64,000 nt of DNA, taken from an uncultured Collinsella sp. Its GTDB lineage: Bacteria > Actinomycetota > Coriobacteriia > Coriobacteriales > Coriobacteriaceae. A program made the translations under genes and the position numbers. The notes under the pieces are model-generated. The model saw nothing but the letters and a program-made list of their open reading frames with translations. It ran no database searches and had not been told where the DNA came from. Below are positions 40,407 through 49,205 of the stretch, piece by piece. The stretch is taken from contig CAAEON010000030.1 of NCBI GenBank assembly GCA_900757615.1, forward strand, positions 1 to 64,000. The letters run 5' to 3'. Numbering within the stretch: the first letter of the stretch is position 1; every line of letters starts with the position of its first letter.

Positions 40407-42767
40407 GTGAAGCTCGATACACTCGAGATTGGAAAGGACGCCGTTGTCGCATCGGTGGCATCGGACGATCAGGCACTCCGACAGCATATTTTGGACATGG
40501 GTCTAACGCCGGGCACCGAAGTCACCATGATGAAGTACGCCCCCATGGGTGACCCGCTCGAGATCCGCCTGCGTGGCTACGAGTTGACACTGCGTAAGGA
40601 CGATGCCGCTCGCATCGAGCTCGTGGGTATTCACGACACCGATACGGGTCCGCGCGCTAACGCCGCAATCGGCACGACGGAGCATCCGGCCCTGGGCGAG
40701 GGGACGTATTCGCCCCGTGCGGCAAAGACGGCCGTGCCAGAGGGCGCGCCGCTGCACTTTGCCCTCGCCGGAAACCAAAACTGCGGCAAGACCACGTTAT
40801 TCAACCAGCTGACGGGCTCCAACCAGCACGTCGGTAACTTTCCCGGCGTGACGGTCGACCGCAAAGATGGCACCATCCGTAACCATCCCGAGGCGAGCGT
40901 TACCGACCTGCCCGGCATTTACTCCCTGTCGCCGTACACAGGCGAGGAGGTCGTGAGCCGTCAGTTCATCCTCGACGAGCGTCCGGACGCCATCATCGAC
41001 ATCATTGACGCCACCAACATCGAGCGCAACCTGTACCTGACACTGCAGCTCATGGAGCTTGACCGTCCTATGGTCATCGCGCTCAACATGATGGACGAGG
41101 TGACCGCCAACGGCGGCGCCGTAGACGTCAACTTGCTCGAGAGCCTGTTGGGCGTGCCCGTTGTCCCCATTAGCGCTGCCCGCAACGAGGGCATCGGCGA
41201 GCTGGTGGACCACGCCCTGCACGTGGCGCGGTTCCGCGAGCGCCCTGGTCGCCTGGACTTTTGCGCGCCCGACGGTCCGGACGGCGGTGCGCTGCATCGC
41301 TGCATCCACGGTATTGCTAACCTGATCGAGGACCATGCCGTGACGGCGCACATCCCGGTGCGCTTTGCGGCGACCAAGCTGGTCGAGGGCGATGAGCTGG
41401 TAACCGAGGCGCTTCACCTGGATCGCAACGAGCTCGACGCTATCGAGCACATCATCACCCAGATGGAGGGCGAGGCCGGCACCGACCGCCTATCTGCGCT
41501 GGCCGATATGCGTTTTAGCTTTATCGGCGACGTGTGCGGGCGTTGCGTCGTCAAGCCGCACGAGAGCCGCGAGCACGTGCGCTCCGTCAAGATTGACCGC
41601 ATCCTGACAGGTCGTTACACGGCCATTCCGGCGTTCCTGCTGATCATGGGCCTCGTATTTTGGCTGACGTTTGGTGTGATCGGCGCGGCGTTGCAGGGCC
41701 TCATGGAGGACGGCATCGCTGCCATCATTGCTTCGGCCGACGTGGGCCTCAAGGCGTTTGGCACCAACGACGTGGTGCGCTCGCTGGCTGTCGACGGCGT
41801 GCTTACGGGCGTGGGCAGTGTGCTGACCTTCCTGCCGATCATCGTCGTGCTTTTCTTGTTCCTTTCCATTCTGGAAGACTCGGGCTACATGGCGCGCGTT
41901 GCCTTTGTCATGGATAAGGTGCTGCGTCGCTTTGGCCTGTCGGGCCGCAGCTTCGTGCCCATGCTCGTCGGTTTTGGCTGCACCGTGCCGGCTATCATGT
42001 CGACCCGTACGCTACCGTCCGAGCACGACCGCAAGATGACCGTCATGCTCACGCCGTTCATGAGCTGCTCGGCCAAGTTGCCGGTCTACGGTCTGCTGTG
42101 CGGGGCGTTTTTCCCGCAGGCGACAGTTCCCGCCATGGTCTCGCTCTATCTGATCGGTATCGTGGTCGGCTGCATTGCCGCCCTGGTGCTCAACCGCACG
42201 GCATTTAAGGGCGACCCGGTGCCGTTTATCATGGAGCTGCCCAACTACCGCCTGCCGAGTATTAAGACGACGGTGATGCTGGCATGGGATAAGGCCAAGG
42301 ACTTTATCACCAAGGCCTTTACCATTATCTTTGCCGCTACGGTGGTCATCTGGTTCCTGCAGACGTTCGATATCCGCTTTAACGTGGTCGCTGACCAGTC
42401 GCAAAGCCTGCTTGCCGGTCTGGGTAGCATCATCGCGCCGGTGCTGGCCCCGCTCGGCTTTGGCGACTGGCGCGCCTCGACGGCACTCGTTACGGGACTC
42501 ATTGCCAAGGAGAGCGTCATCTCGACGCTCACGGTGCTTTTGGGCGCAACCTCTCCCGCGGCGCTGTCGACCATGTTTTCGCCGTTTACTGCCTACGTGT
42601 TCCTGGTCTTTACGCTGCTGTACCCGCCCTGCGTGGCGTCCATCGGCGCCGTCAAGAGCGAGTTGGGCGCGCGCTATGCCGTTGCCGTATTCGTGTTTCA
42701 GGTGACGGTCGCCTGGATCGTGGCGTTTGTCGTGCATTCGGCGGGCATATTGCTGGGGTTGGCTTAG
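40407..42767 (+). CDS. feoB: FeoA-FeoB fusion, ferrous iron transporter
   Basis: A 786-residue Fe2+ transporter. Residues 1-75 are a FeoA SH3-like domain (LRQHILDMGLTPGTEVTMMKYAPMGDPLEIRLRGYELTLRKDDA). A linker leads to the FeoB G domain: GNQNCGKTTLFNQLTG (P loop), VGNFPGVTVDRKDG, DLPGIYSLSPY and NMMD. The membrane part has two gate regions, including GFGCTVPAIMSTRTL with its conserved Cys, and about ten hydrophobic segments. FeoA is usually a separate gene; here it is fused. No separate feoC is seen. Confidence 0.95.
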   Translation: MKLDTLEIGKDAVVASVASDDQALRQHILDMGLTPGTEVTMMKYAPMGDPLEIRLRGYELTLRKDDAARIELVGIHDTDTGPRANAAIGTTEHPALGEGTYSPRAAKTAVPEGAPLHFALAGNQNCGKTTLFNQLTGSNQHVGNFPGVTVDRKDGTIRNHPEASVTDLPGIYSLSPYTGEEVVSRQFILDERPDAIIDIIDATNIERNLYLTLQLMELDRPMVIALNMMDEVTANGGAVDVNLLESLLGVPVVPISAARNEGIGELVDHALHVARFRERPGRLDFCAPDGPDGGALHRCIHGIANLIEDHAVTAHIPVRFAATKLVEGDELVTEALHLDRNELDAIEHIITQMEGEAGTDRLSALADMRFSFIGDVCGRCVVKPHESREHVRSVKIDRILTGRYTAIPAFLLIMGLVFWLTFGVIGAALQGLMEDGIAAIIASADVGLKAFGTNDVVRSLAVDGVLTGVGSVLTFLPIIVVLFLFLSILEDSGYMARVAFVMDKVLRRFGLSGRSFVPMLVGFGCTVPAIMSTRTLPSEHDRKMTVMLTPFMSCSAKLPVYGLLCGAFFPQATVPAMVSLYLIGIVVGCIAALVLNRTAFKGDPVPFIMELPNYRLPSIKTTVMLAWDKAKDFITKAFTIIFAATVVIWFLQTFDIRFNVVADQSQSLLAGLGSIIAPVLAPLGFGDWRASTALVTGLIAKESVISTLTVLLGATSPAALSTMFSPFTAYVFLVFTLLYPPCVASIGAVKSELGARYAVAVFVFQVTVAWIVAFVVHSAGILLGLA

Positions 42768-42805
42768 TTGTTTATTGACGGCACAGCCTCTGTGTATTGA
42801 GTTGA

Positions 42806-42847
42806 TCGCGGCCCTGCATCTGTACTGACGGATGCGGGGCCGTTGCT
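42806..42847 (+). terminator. Terminator after feoAB
   Basis: CGGCCCTGCATC and GATGCGGGGCCG around a short loop, followed by TTGCTAT. Confidence 0.7.
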
Positions 42848-42889
42848 ATATAATCGCCCACCGCTCAAGACAATCGGAGAGGTTTCTAC

Positions 42890-44086
42890 ATGGCTCAGGC
42901 AAGACAAGATGGCATCTCACTCAAGCAGTGGCTCCCGCTTATCGGGCTCGCCTGCTGCGCGTTCGTATTCAACACGTCGGAGTTCATGCCCATCGGCCTT
43001 CTGACTGATATCGCCGCGTCGTTCTCGCTCACCGAGGCCCAGGCAGGCATCATGATCTCGGTCTATGCCTGGGGCGTCATGCTGCTGTCGCTGCCGCTTA
43101 TGGTGTTTGCCTCGCGCTTTGAGTTCAAGCGGATGCTGCTGGGCGTTTTGGCCGTGTTTTCGCTCGGCCAGTTCCTGTCCGCTGTGGCACCGACATATCC
43201 CATTTTGGTTTGCGCGCGTCTGGTGGTCGCCTGCGCGCATGCCGTGTTCTGGTCAGTCGCCTCGATCATGGCCTCGCGCCTAGTCGACACCCGCCACGGG
43301 GCGCTCGCGATCAGCATAATCGCCACGGGCTCGTCCATCGCGCAGATCTTTGGCCTGCCGATCGGCCGCGCCATCGGACTGGCCGTGGGCTGGCGCATGA
43401 CATTTGCCGCGGTCGGTGCCTTCTCTGCCGCCGCGGTGGTGTACCAAGCCGCGGTGTTCCCGGCCATGCCGGCGGGCGAGCGCTTTACCGTCAAACAGTT
43501 GCCCGAGCTGCTCAAGAACCCGCTCCTGATCGCGCTCTACGCGGTCACGGTTTTTATGGCGACCGGCTACTACGCGGGTTACAGCTATATCGAGCCCTTC
43601 CTGGCACAGGTCGCGCACGTCGACGCGGGCGCTATCACCATGACGCTGACGGCGTTTGGCTGCTCTGGTCTGCTCGGAAGCTGGCTGTTTGGCCGCCTGT
43701 TCGATGGGCATCGCTTCCCGTTCTTGGCTATTACGCTCTCCGGCGTGCCGGCGGCTCTGCTGCTTATGGCTCCTGCAGCCTCGGCGCTCGTGTTGGTGCT
43801 TGCCGTCTGCGCGCTATGGGGCTGCTGCGCCACGGCCTTCAATGTGGCGTTCCAGGCTGAGCTCATCAAGTACACGCCGGCGGATTCGTCGGCCGTTGCC
43901 ATGTCGATCTTCTCGGGCCTGTTCAATCTGGGTATCGGCACGGGCACGGCGATTGGTGGCGCCGTGGTGTCGGGCCCCGGTATCGCCTGGATCGGCTTCG
44001 TGGGCGGGGCGATCGCCGTCGTAGGCGTCATCCTCGCCATCACGGTGCTATTCCCAGCCATACGCCGCGCCAAGCCCGTCGCCTAA
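42890..44086 (+). CDS. MFS transporter (SotB/AraJ-like efflux)
   Basis: A 398-residue major facilitator with twelve hydrophobic segments. The N-terminus (LACCAFVFNTSEFMPIGLLTDIAASFSLTEAQAGIMISVYAWGVMLLSLPLM) is typical of the DHA1 sugar-efflux/drug-efflux group, which includes SotB and AraJ. The substrate cannot be told. GGAGAGG precedes ATG 42890. It stands alone and is followed by copy 3 of the 63-bp palindrome. Confidence 0.87.
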   Translation: MAQARQDGISLKQWLPLIGLACCAFVFNTSEFMPIGLLTDIAASFSLTEAQAGIMISVYAWGVMLLSLPLMVFASRFEFKRMLLGVLAVFSLGQFLSAVAPTYPILVCARLVVACAHAVFWSVASIMASRLVDTRHGALAISIIATGSSIAQIFGLPIGRAIGLAVGWRMTFAAVGAFSAAAVVYQAAVFPAMPAGERFTVKQLPELLKNPLLIALYAVTVFMATGYYAGYSYIEPFLAQVAHVDAGAITMTLTAFGCSGLLGSWLFGRLFDGHRFPFLAITLSGVPAALLLMAPAASALVLVLAVCALWGCCATAFNVAFQAELIKYTPADSSAVAMSIFSGLFNLGIGTGTAIGGAVVSGPGIAWIGFVGGAIAVVGVILAITVLFPAIRRAKPVA

Positions 44087-44103
44087 TCACGTCCCCTCAT
44101 CAG

Positions 44104-44166
44104 TTGCGGTGGAATAGTTCCTGTTTAAGGCCTCTGAAGGCCCAAGCAGGAACTATTCCACCGCAA
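44104..44166. repeat. 63-bp TTGCGGTGGAATAGTTCC palindrome, copy 3
   Basis: Left arm TTGCGGTGGAATAGTTCCTG pairs perfectly with the right arm ending CCACCGCAA; the centre differs from copies 1 and 2. It lies 18 bp after the MFS stop. Confidence 0.82.
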
Positions 44167-44239
44167 CTTATTTTGGGGAAGAGGATACAAGCCGGGCATA
44201 CAATGGATGTCGTTGTGTTGAGCTTACCGGGAGGCTGTT

Positions 44240-45616
44240 ATGTGGGCATATGAGACGACGTTCTATCAGATCTATCCGCTGGGCTTTTGCGGGGCTCCGC
44301 GCGAAAACGTCGCGCCCGTTGCCGAGGATGAGCTCGCCCAGGCTGCCAACGCCGCGCCCAACCCCGATGCGCCCATCATGAAAATCGCCCAATGGGCCGA
44401 CTACTTGCAGAAACTTGGTATTGGCGCTGTACTGATCAACCCGCCGCTCGAGTCTGATAGCCACGGCTACGATACGCGCAGCCTGCGCCATATCGACCGC
44501 CGCCTGGGTGGGGATGCCGACTTTGCCGCCGTGTGTGAGACGCTGCATGCCCACGGCATCCGCGTGGTGCTCGACGCCGTCTTCAACCACGTCGGTCGCG
44601 GCTTTTGGGCCTTCCGCGATGTGCGGGAGCGTAAGTGGGACTCGCCGTACAAGGACTGGTTCCACATTAGCTTTGACGGCGACTCCTGCTATGGCGACGG
44701 CTTTTGGTACGAGGGCTGGGAGGGCCATTTTGAACTCGTGAAGCTCAACCTGCAAAATCCCGCTGTGATCGATTACCTACTCGAGTCCGTGCGCTTTTGG
44801 GCCGATGTCTTTGGCGTCGACGGTCTGCGCCTGGACGTTGCCTACATGCTCGACCGCGACTTTATGCGCCGCCTACATGCCTTTACCCGCGAGCTCAAGC
44901 CCGACTTCGTGCTGATCGGCGAGACGCTCCACGGCGACTACAACCAGATCGTCAACGACGAGATGCTCGACTCCTGCACCAACTACGAGTGCTACAAGGG
45001 CCTGTACTCCAGCTTTAACTCGGTCAACATGTTCGAGATCGCCCATTCGCTGCACCGTCAGTTTGGCGGCGACCCCTGGTGCATCTACCGTGGCAAGCAC
45101 CTGCTGTCGTTTGCCGACAACCACGACGTGCCGCGCCTGGCGAGCATCCTTACCGACAAGTCGTGCCTGCGTCCCGCCTATGGCATGCTCTTTGGCATGC
45201 CGGGCATCCCGTGCGTCTACTATGGCAGCGAATGGGGAATTACCGGCGAAAAGGGCGGCCCCGATGGCGACTGGGCGCTGCGCCCTGCGCTCGATGAGCC
45301 TGCGCCCAACGAGCTGACGGCGTTCATCACGCAGCTCGCACACCTGCGCTCGGCAGACGACGTGGCGGCCCGCGCTCTCAACTACGGTGCCTATCGCAAC
45401 GTGGTGATCCAGAACAAGCAGCTGCTGTTCGAGCGCGCCTGCGACGACGCGACGGTGCTCGTGGCGGTGAACGCCGTGGACGAGCCTTACACCTTTGGCG
45501 CCGGCGAACTCAACGGCTCCTTCGTCGACCTGCTTGCCGACGATGCGCCCACGGTCGAGCTGCCGGGCTCTCTTGAGCTTGCACCCTACGAGGTGCGCTA
45601 TCTGTTGAGGGTCTAG
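44240..45616 (+). CDS. GH13 alpha-amylase-family glycosidase
   Basis: A 458-residue intracellular GH13 enzyme (no signal peptide). The catalytic triad is visible: nucleophile Asp199 in GLRLDVAYML, acid/base Glu228 in LIGETLHGD, and Asp296 in FADNHDVPRL. VVLDAVFNHVGRGFWAFRDV is conserved region I. It probably degrades maltodextrin-like alpha-glucans. The C-terminal beta domain is short. The next gene starts 3 bp later with GTG and looks co-transcribed, though its function is unrelated. Confidence 0.9.
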   Translation: MWAYETTFYQIYPLGFCGAPRENVAPVAEDELAQAANAAPNPDAPIMKIAQWADYLQKLGIGAVLINPPLESDSHGYDTRSLRHIDRRLGGDADFAAVCETLHAHGIRVVLDAVFNHVGRGFWAFRDVRERKWDSPYKDWFHISFDGDSCYGDGFWYEGWEGHFELVKLNLQNPAVIDYLLESVRFWADVFGVDGLRLDVAYMLDRDFMRRLHAFTRELKPDFVLIGETLHGDYNQIVNDEMLDSCTNYECYKGLYSSFNSVNMFEIAHSLHRQFGGDPWCIYRGKHLLSFADNHDVPRLASILTDKSCLRPAYGMLFGMPGIPCVYYGSEWGITGEKGGPDGDWALRPALDEPAPNELTAFITQLAHLRSADDVAARALNYGAYRNVVIQNKQLLFERACDDATVLVAVNAVDEPYTFGAGELNGSFVDLLADDAPTVELPGSLELAPYEVRYLLRV

Positions 45617-45619
45617 ATC

Positions 45620-46183
45620 GTGGCTGCGTCCGACGAGGGCTATCAACATATTGAACATGGGTTTGAGCCCGTGTTCGACCGGCGCTCGCGCGTTTTGGTG
45701 CTGGGGTCGTTTCCCTCGGTGCTTTCGCGCGCCAATGCCTTTTATTACGGCAATCCTCAGAATCGCTTTTGGCGCGTGATGGCCGCGTGCCTCGGTGTGC
45801 CCGTGCCGCCCAACGAGGGCGACCCTTTGGCAAGCGGTGAGCCCGCGACGCTCGACGTCTCGATTGCCGCCAAGCGGGCCATGCTGCTGAACGGCGGCGT
45901 AGCCCTGTGGGATGTGATTGAGAGCTGCGACATTAAGGGCTCGAGTGACGCCAGCATTAAAAACGTTGTGCCGGCACATATCGAGTGCATTACCGACATG
46001 GCTCCCATTGAGCAGGTGATATGCAACGGCGGTACAGCTGGCCGGCTCTACAAGCGCTATCTACAAGAACGCACCGGGCTACCGGCCATCGTTCTGCCGT
46101 CGACAAGTCCCGCCAATGCGGCATGGCGCCTGGAACGCCTTGTCGAGCGCTGGCGCGAGGCCGTTGAATGGGGCGCTCTGTAA
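45620..46183 (+). CDS. DNA-deoxyinosine glycosylase (uracil-DNA glycosylase superfamily)
   Basis: A 187-residue glycosylase of the MUG/UDG superfamily. The signature GSFPSVLSRANAFYYGNPQNRFWRVMAACLG is that of hypoxanthine/deoxyinosine DNA glycosylases, and VLPSTSPANAAW is the C-terminal motif. It would remove deaminated adenine from DNA. The start is GTG 45620. It converges with the next gene with a 1-bp gap. Confidence 0.88.
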   Translation: MAASDEGYQHIEHGFEPVFDRRSRVLVLGSFPSVLSRANAFYYGNPQNRFWRVMAACLGVPVPPNEGDPLASGEPATLDVSIAAKRAMLLNGGVALWDVIESCDIKGSSDASIKNVVPAHIECITDMAPIEQVICNGGTAGRLYKRYLQERTGLPAIVLPSTSPANAAWRLERLVERWREAVEWGAL

Positions 46184-46184
46184 T

Positions 46185-46844
46185 TTAGATATCTGATTGG
46201 GCGCGGCTGCCGAGGTATTTCATGATGGCATGCCAGATCGGTGCGGGCAGCGCGGGCTTGACGCGCACCATGCCGTCGGCATCGACGCTCTCGGCATCGC
46301 CACCGCCAAGCAACTGCGCATGCTCAATGGAGCAGCCCATGCGCACAGCGCCCACAAGTTTATCCATCGCTTCCGAAAATGGCCGTCGCAGGAGTCCCAT
46401 GCGCGGTGAGTGGCGAAGCGCTGCGATGCCGCTGCCGGCACAGGCAACAATGCCGTTGCACCACGGCAGATCACGTAGAAGGCATTCCCGATACAGGCGG
46501 TCGAGGGCTTCGCCCGCCTGCTTGGTGCTTTTGGACAGGGCTTGGACGATGACATAGACGCGCGCGTCTGTATTCTTAAGGCGATCGAGTATCTGCTCGA
46601 CAGCGATCATAGCCTCATCGTCAAATGCATCATCAACGGCGAGCACCATGCCATCGACTGCACCGGCATCATCCGCCTCCAAATCGACCGGGTGGGGGAG
46701 CGCGGTGCCGGAAAGCCGGGCATAGGCCGCGATGGCATCCTGCAGGTCCCAGAGCAAAAACTCAAGATCGGCGCTATTGGGAATGCTGATATACGTAATG
46801 GTTTGCAGCGTTTTTGGTACATCCCCGCGCGCGGTCGTCTCCAT
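46185..46844 (-). CDS. Hypothetical protein, unrecognised
   Basis: A 219-residue soluble protein. It has alternating strands and helices (ITYISIPNSADLEFLLWDLQDAIAAYARLSG..., RVYVIVQALSKSTKQAGEALDRLYRECLLRDLPWCNGIVACAGSG, MGLLRRPFSEAMDKLVGAVRMGCSIEHAQLLGGG). The layout is compatible with a flavodoxin-like alpha/beta fold, but no FMN-binding motif is clear. It is divergent from the aminotransferase gene across 93 bp. I cannot assign a function. Confidence 0.65.
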   Translation of the reverse strand: METTARGDVPKTLQTITYISIPNSADLEFLLWDLQDAIAAYARLSGTALPHPVDLEADDAGAVDGMVLAVDDAFDDEAMIAVEQILDRLKNTDARVYVIVQALSKSTKQAGEALDRLYRECLLRDLPWCNGIVACAGSGIAALRHSPRMGLLRRPFSEAMDKLVGAVRMGCSIEHAQLLGGGDAESVDADGMVRVKPALPAPIWHAIMKYLGSRAQSDI

Positions 46845-46937
46845 GCCGCCTCCTTTCCGGTTGGTTTCCGTTTAGGTTACACCGTCTGACGGCGCTCCGC
46901 CGCGCTATCCTAGTGCAACCCTTACGAAAGGAACGCC

Positions 46938-48074
46938 ATGCGTCTGCCCATGAATACCTCGCTTGCCACGCTCAAGCCCTCCGGCATCCGTCGGATTAAC
47001 GCGCTCGCTGCCCAGCACCCGGGATGCATTGCGCTCGCGCTTGGCGAGCCCGATTTTCCCACGCCCGATGTGATTAGCGCCGAGGTGACCGCTTCGTTGG
47101 ACCGCGGCGACACACACTATCCGCCCAACAACGGTCGCCCCGCCCTGCGTGAGGCGTTGTCTGCTTACATGGGGGACGCGGGCCTTACGTTTTCGGCCGA
47201 CGAGGTCGTCCTGACCGACGGCGCGACCGAGGCCCTGTCGGCAACATTCATGGCTATGCTCAACCCCGGCGACGAGGTCATTATTCCCACGCCGGCCTTT
47301 GGCCTGTACGAGAGCATCGTCGTGGCCAATCACGCCAAGGCGGTCTTTTTGGATACGGAGCCTGCGCAATTCCAGATTGACGAGGACGCACTTCGTGCTT
47401 GCGTGACGCCGGCGACTAAGGCCATCGTCATCTGCTCGCCCAACAATCCTACGGGTTGCATCCTCAACACGGCGTCGCTCGACGCCGTGGCGTGCGTGGC
47501 AGAGCAGGCGGGCATCTACGTGGTCTGCGACGACGTATACAACCGCTTGGTCTACGCGGACGGCTACGAGCGCTTCGCCCAGCGACACCCGGAGCTGCGT
47601 GAACAGACGGTCGTCATCGAGAGCTTTTCCAAGCCCTGGGCCATGACCGGCTGGCGCCTGGGCTGGCTCGCAGCGGCAGCCCCCGTCATCGCCGAGATCG
47701 CAAAGGCCCACCAATACTTAGTATCGAGCGCCGTCTCCTTTGAGATGGACGCCGCGGCCCGAGCCCTGACCGTCGACCCAACCCCCATGCTCAAAGTCTA
47801 CCGAGCCCGTCGCAAACGCGTACTCGCAGCCTTAGACGCCATGGGCCTCGACGTAGTGGAGCCCGCAGGAGCCTTCTACACTTTCCCGAGCATCAAAAAG
47901 TTCGGCCTAACCAGCGAAGCCTTCTGCATCAAAGCCATCAAAGAGGCAAACGTAGCCCTAGTCCCCGGAAACTGCTTCGGAACCGAAGGCCACATCCGCC
48001 TAAGCTATTGCGTCTCCGACGAAAACCTGGACGAAGGCCTCCACCGCCTGTCCACCTTCATTTCGACCTTGTAG
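46938..48074 (+). CDS. Class I/II pyridoxal-phosphate aminotransferase
   Basis: A 378-residue fold-type I aminotransferase. It has GEPDFPTPDVI, YPPNNGRPALREAL, the PLP-contacting SPNNPTGCIL and YVVCDDVYNRLVY, the PLP lysine in SFSKPWAMTGWRLGW, and the terminal arginine in HIRLSYC. Aspartate- or aromatic-type substrates are likely; the exact one is not evident. AAAGGAACGCC precedes ATG 46938. Codon use changes near 47755: all five Lys codons before it are AAG, and five of six after it are AAA. Confidence 0.92.
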   Translation: MRLPMNTSLATLKPSGIRRINALAAQHPGCIALALGEPDFPTPDVISAEVTASLDRGDTHYPPNNGRPALREALSAYMGDAGLTFSADEVVLTDGATEALSATFMAMLNPGDEVIIPTPAFGLYESIVVANHAKAVFLDTEPAQFQIDEDALRACVTPATKAIVICSPNNPTGCILNTASLDAVACVAEQAGIYVVCDDVYNRLVYADGYERFAQRHPELREQTVVIESFSKPWAMTGWRLGWLAAAAPVIAEIAKAHQYLVSSAVSFEMDAAARALTVDPTPMLKVYRARRKRVLAALDAMGLDVVEPAGAFYTFPSIKKFGLTSEAFCIKAIKEANVALVPGNCFGTEGHIRLSYCVSDENLDEGLHRLSTFISTL

Positions 48075-48134
48075 TCCTCAGGGACGCAACACATCAGCCC
48101 ACCGACATAAGGGTTATGCGTGGGGCGCGCCGGC

Positions 48135-48339
48135 CAACGGCAACCCTGGCTGCCCCAAAGTCAACACAGGTCGCGCCGCCAAAGGCCAGGCGCAAGCTTT
48201 TCGTAGATTCCGCACGAGCCGAAGAGCACTAAATGTGCTCTTCGTGCGAGCCCAGGACCTGACCGAGCGAAAAGCTTGCGCCTGGCCTTTGGCGGCGCGA
48301 CCGAGATGGTGGAATTGTGTGCAGCCAGGGTTGCCGTTG
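48135..48339. repeat. Large nested palindromic element 1 (35-bp perfect arms)
   Basis: Inner arms 48169-48203 and 48268-48302 are exact reverse complements over 35 bp. Outer arms 48135-48153 and 48321-48339 are exact over 19 bp. The 64-bp centre contains its own hairpin GAAGAGCAC-TAAAT-GTGCTCTTC. The centre is related to that of the element at 59165-59301, although the 35-bp arms differ. It fills most of 48075-48396, where no gene is seen. Confidence 0.85.
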
Positions 48340-48365
48340 ACCGACGCCGGGGTCCCCGCCATAAT
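48337..48365 (+). promoter_or_regulatory. Promoter of rplJL
   Basis: TTGACC at 48337-48342, 17-bp spacer, CATAAT at 48360-48365. The -35 box overlaps the right end of the preceding palindrome by three bases. Confidence 0.6.
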
Positions 48366-48396
48366 ACTTTCGGTTCACGCACGAATCCGCTGCCAG

Positions 48397-48516
48397 AGAC
48401 AGCCGGTGCAAACGGGTCTTACCCGCGAGCTTAATGGGACTTCCCGCCAGCCGAGGTGGTCGAGTAGATATGTCTTCTCGCCCCCGTCGCTCATGCAGCG
48501 CGGGGGCTTTCTTTTT
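48397..48516 (+). promoter_or_regulatory. Ribosomal protein L10 leader with attenuator hairpin
   Basis: AGACAGCCGGTG near the 5' end and CTTAATGGGACTTCCCGCC-AGCCGAGGTGG further on match the L10(L12)4-binding leader pattern. A GC-rich stem (CCCCCGTCGC/GCAGCGCGGGGG) followed by TTTCTTTTT at 48480-48516 is the terminator. L10 binding would control read-through into rplJL. Confidence 0.75.
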
Positions 48517-48581
48517 GGACATGCCCCCGTCACGTCCTTGTGGCGGACCGTGCCCGGAAAGAATTCGAGGAGGTGTAATTC

Positions 48582-49103
48582 ATGCCCCAGCAGTACAAAA
48601 TCGACAAGGTTGCAGAGATCGAGTCCCGTATCGCCGAGAACGCCGGTCTGTTTGTCGTCAACTACAACGGTCTGACGGTTAAGCAGGCTCAGGAGCTGCG
48701 TCACCAGCTTCGCGAGTGCGGCGCCGAGATGAAGGTCTACAAGAACAACCTGGTCAAGATCGCTCTCAAGAACCAGGAGCAGCCCGAGATCGACGAGATT
48801 CTCGCCGGCCCCGTCGCTTATGTGTTCTACGAGACCGAGCCGGTCGAGGCCGCTAAGGCCCTTAAGGACTTCTCCGCTAAGTCCAAGGGCGTCCTTGAGA
48901 TCAAGGGCGGTATCTCCGACGGCAAGGCCGTTTCCGCTGATGATGTTAAGGCTATCGCCGAGCTGCCCACCAAGGATCAGCTTCTCGGCCAGATCGCCGG
49001 CCTCATCTCCGGTTTCGCTCGCGACATCGCTGTCTGCGTCAACGGCGTTTCCTCTGGTCTCGCTCGTTCGATCCAGCAGGTCTCCGAGCAGAAGGCAGCC
49101 TAG
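48582..49103 (+). CDS. rplJ: 50S ribosomal protein L10
   Basis: A 173-residue L10, the base of the L7/L12 stalk. It has the N-terminal RNA-binding part (KIDKVAEIESRIAENAGLFVVNYNGLTVKQAQELRHQLRECGAEMKVYKNNLVKIAL) and a C-terminal helix for L7/L12 dimers. GAGGAGG precedes ATG 48582. Preceded by its own autoregulatory leader. Confidence 0.97.
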   Translation: MPQQYKIDKVAEIESRIAENAGLFVVNYNGLTVKQAQELRHQLRECGAEMKVYKNNLVKIALKNQEQPEIDEILAGPVAYVFYETEPVEAAKALKDFSAKSKGVLEIKGGISDGKAVSADDVKAIAELPTKDQLLGQIAGLISGFARDIAVCVNGVSSGLARSIQQVSEQKAA

Positions 49104-49205
49104 CCGCTGTTTTCACCCGCGGCGGCAACGCCGCACCCTTGGCGCATTCGCGCCGTGTTTTAACTGATCTCCGTGCATCCGCACGGAAACCGAAAGGACT
49201 TAGAA

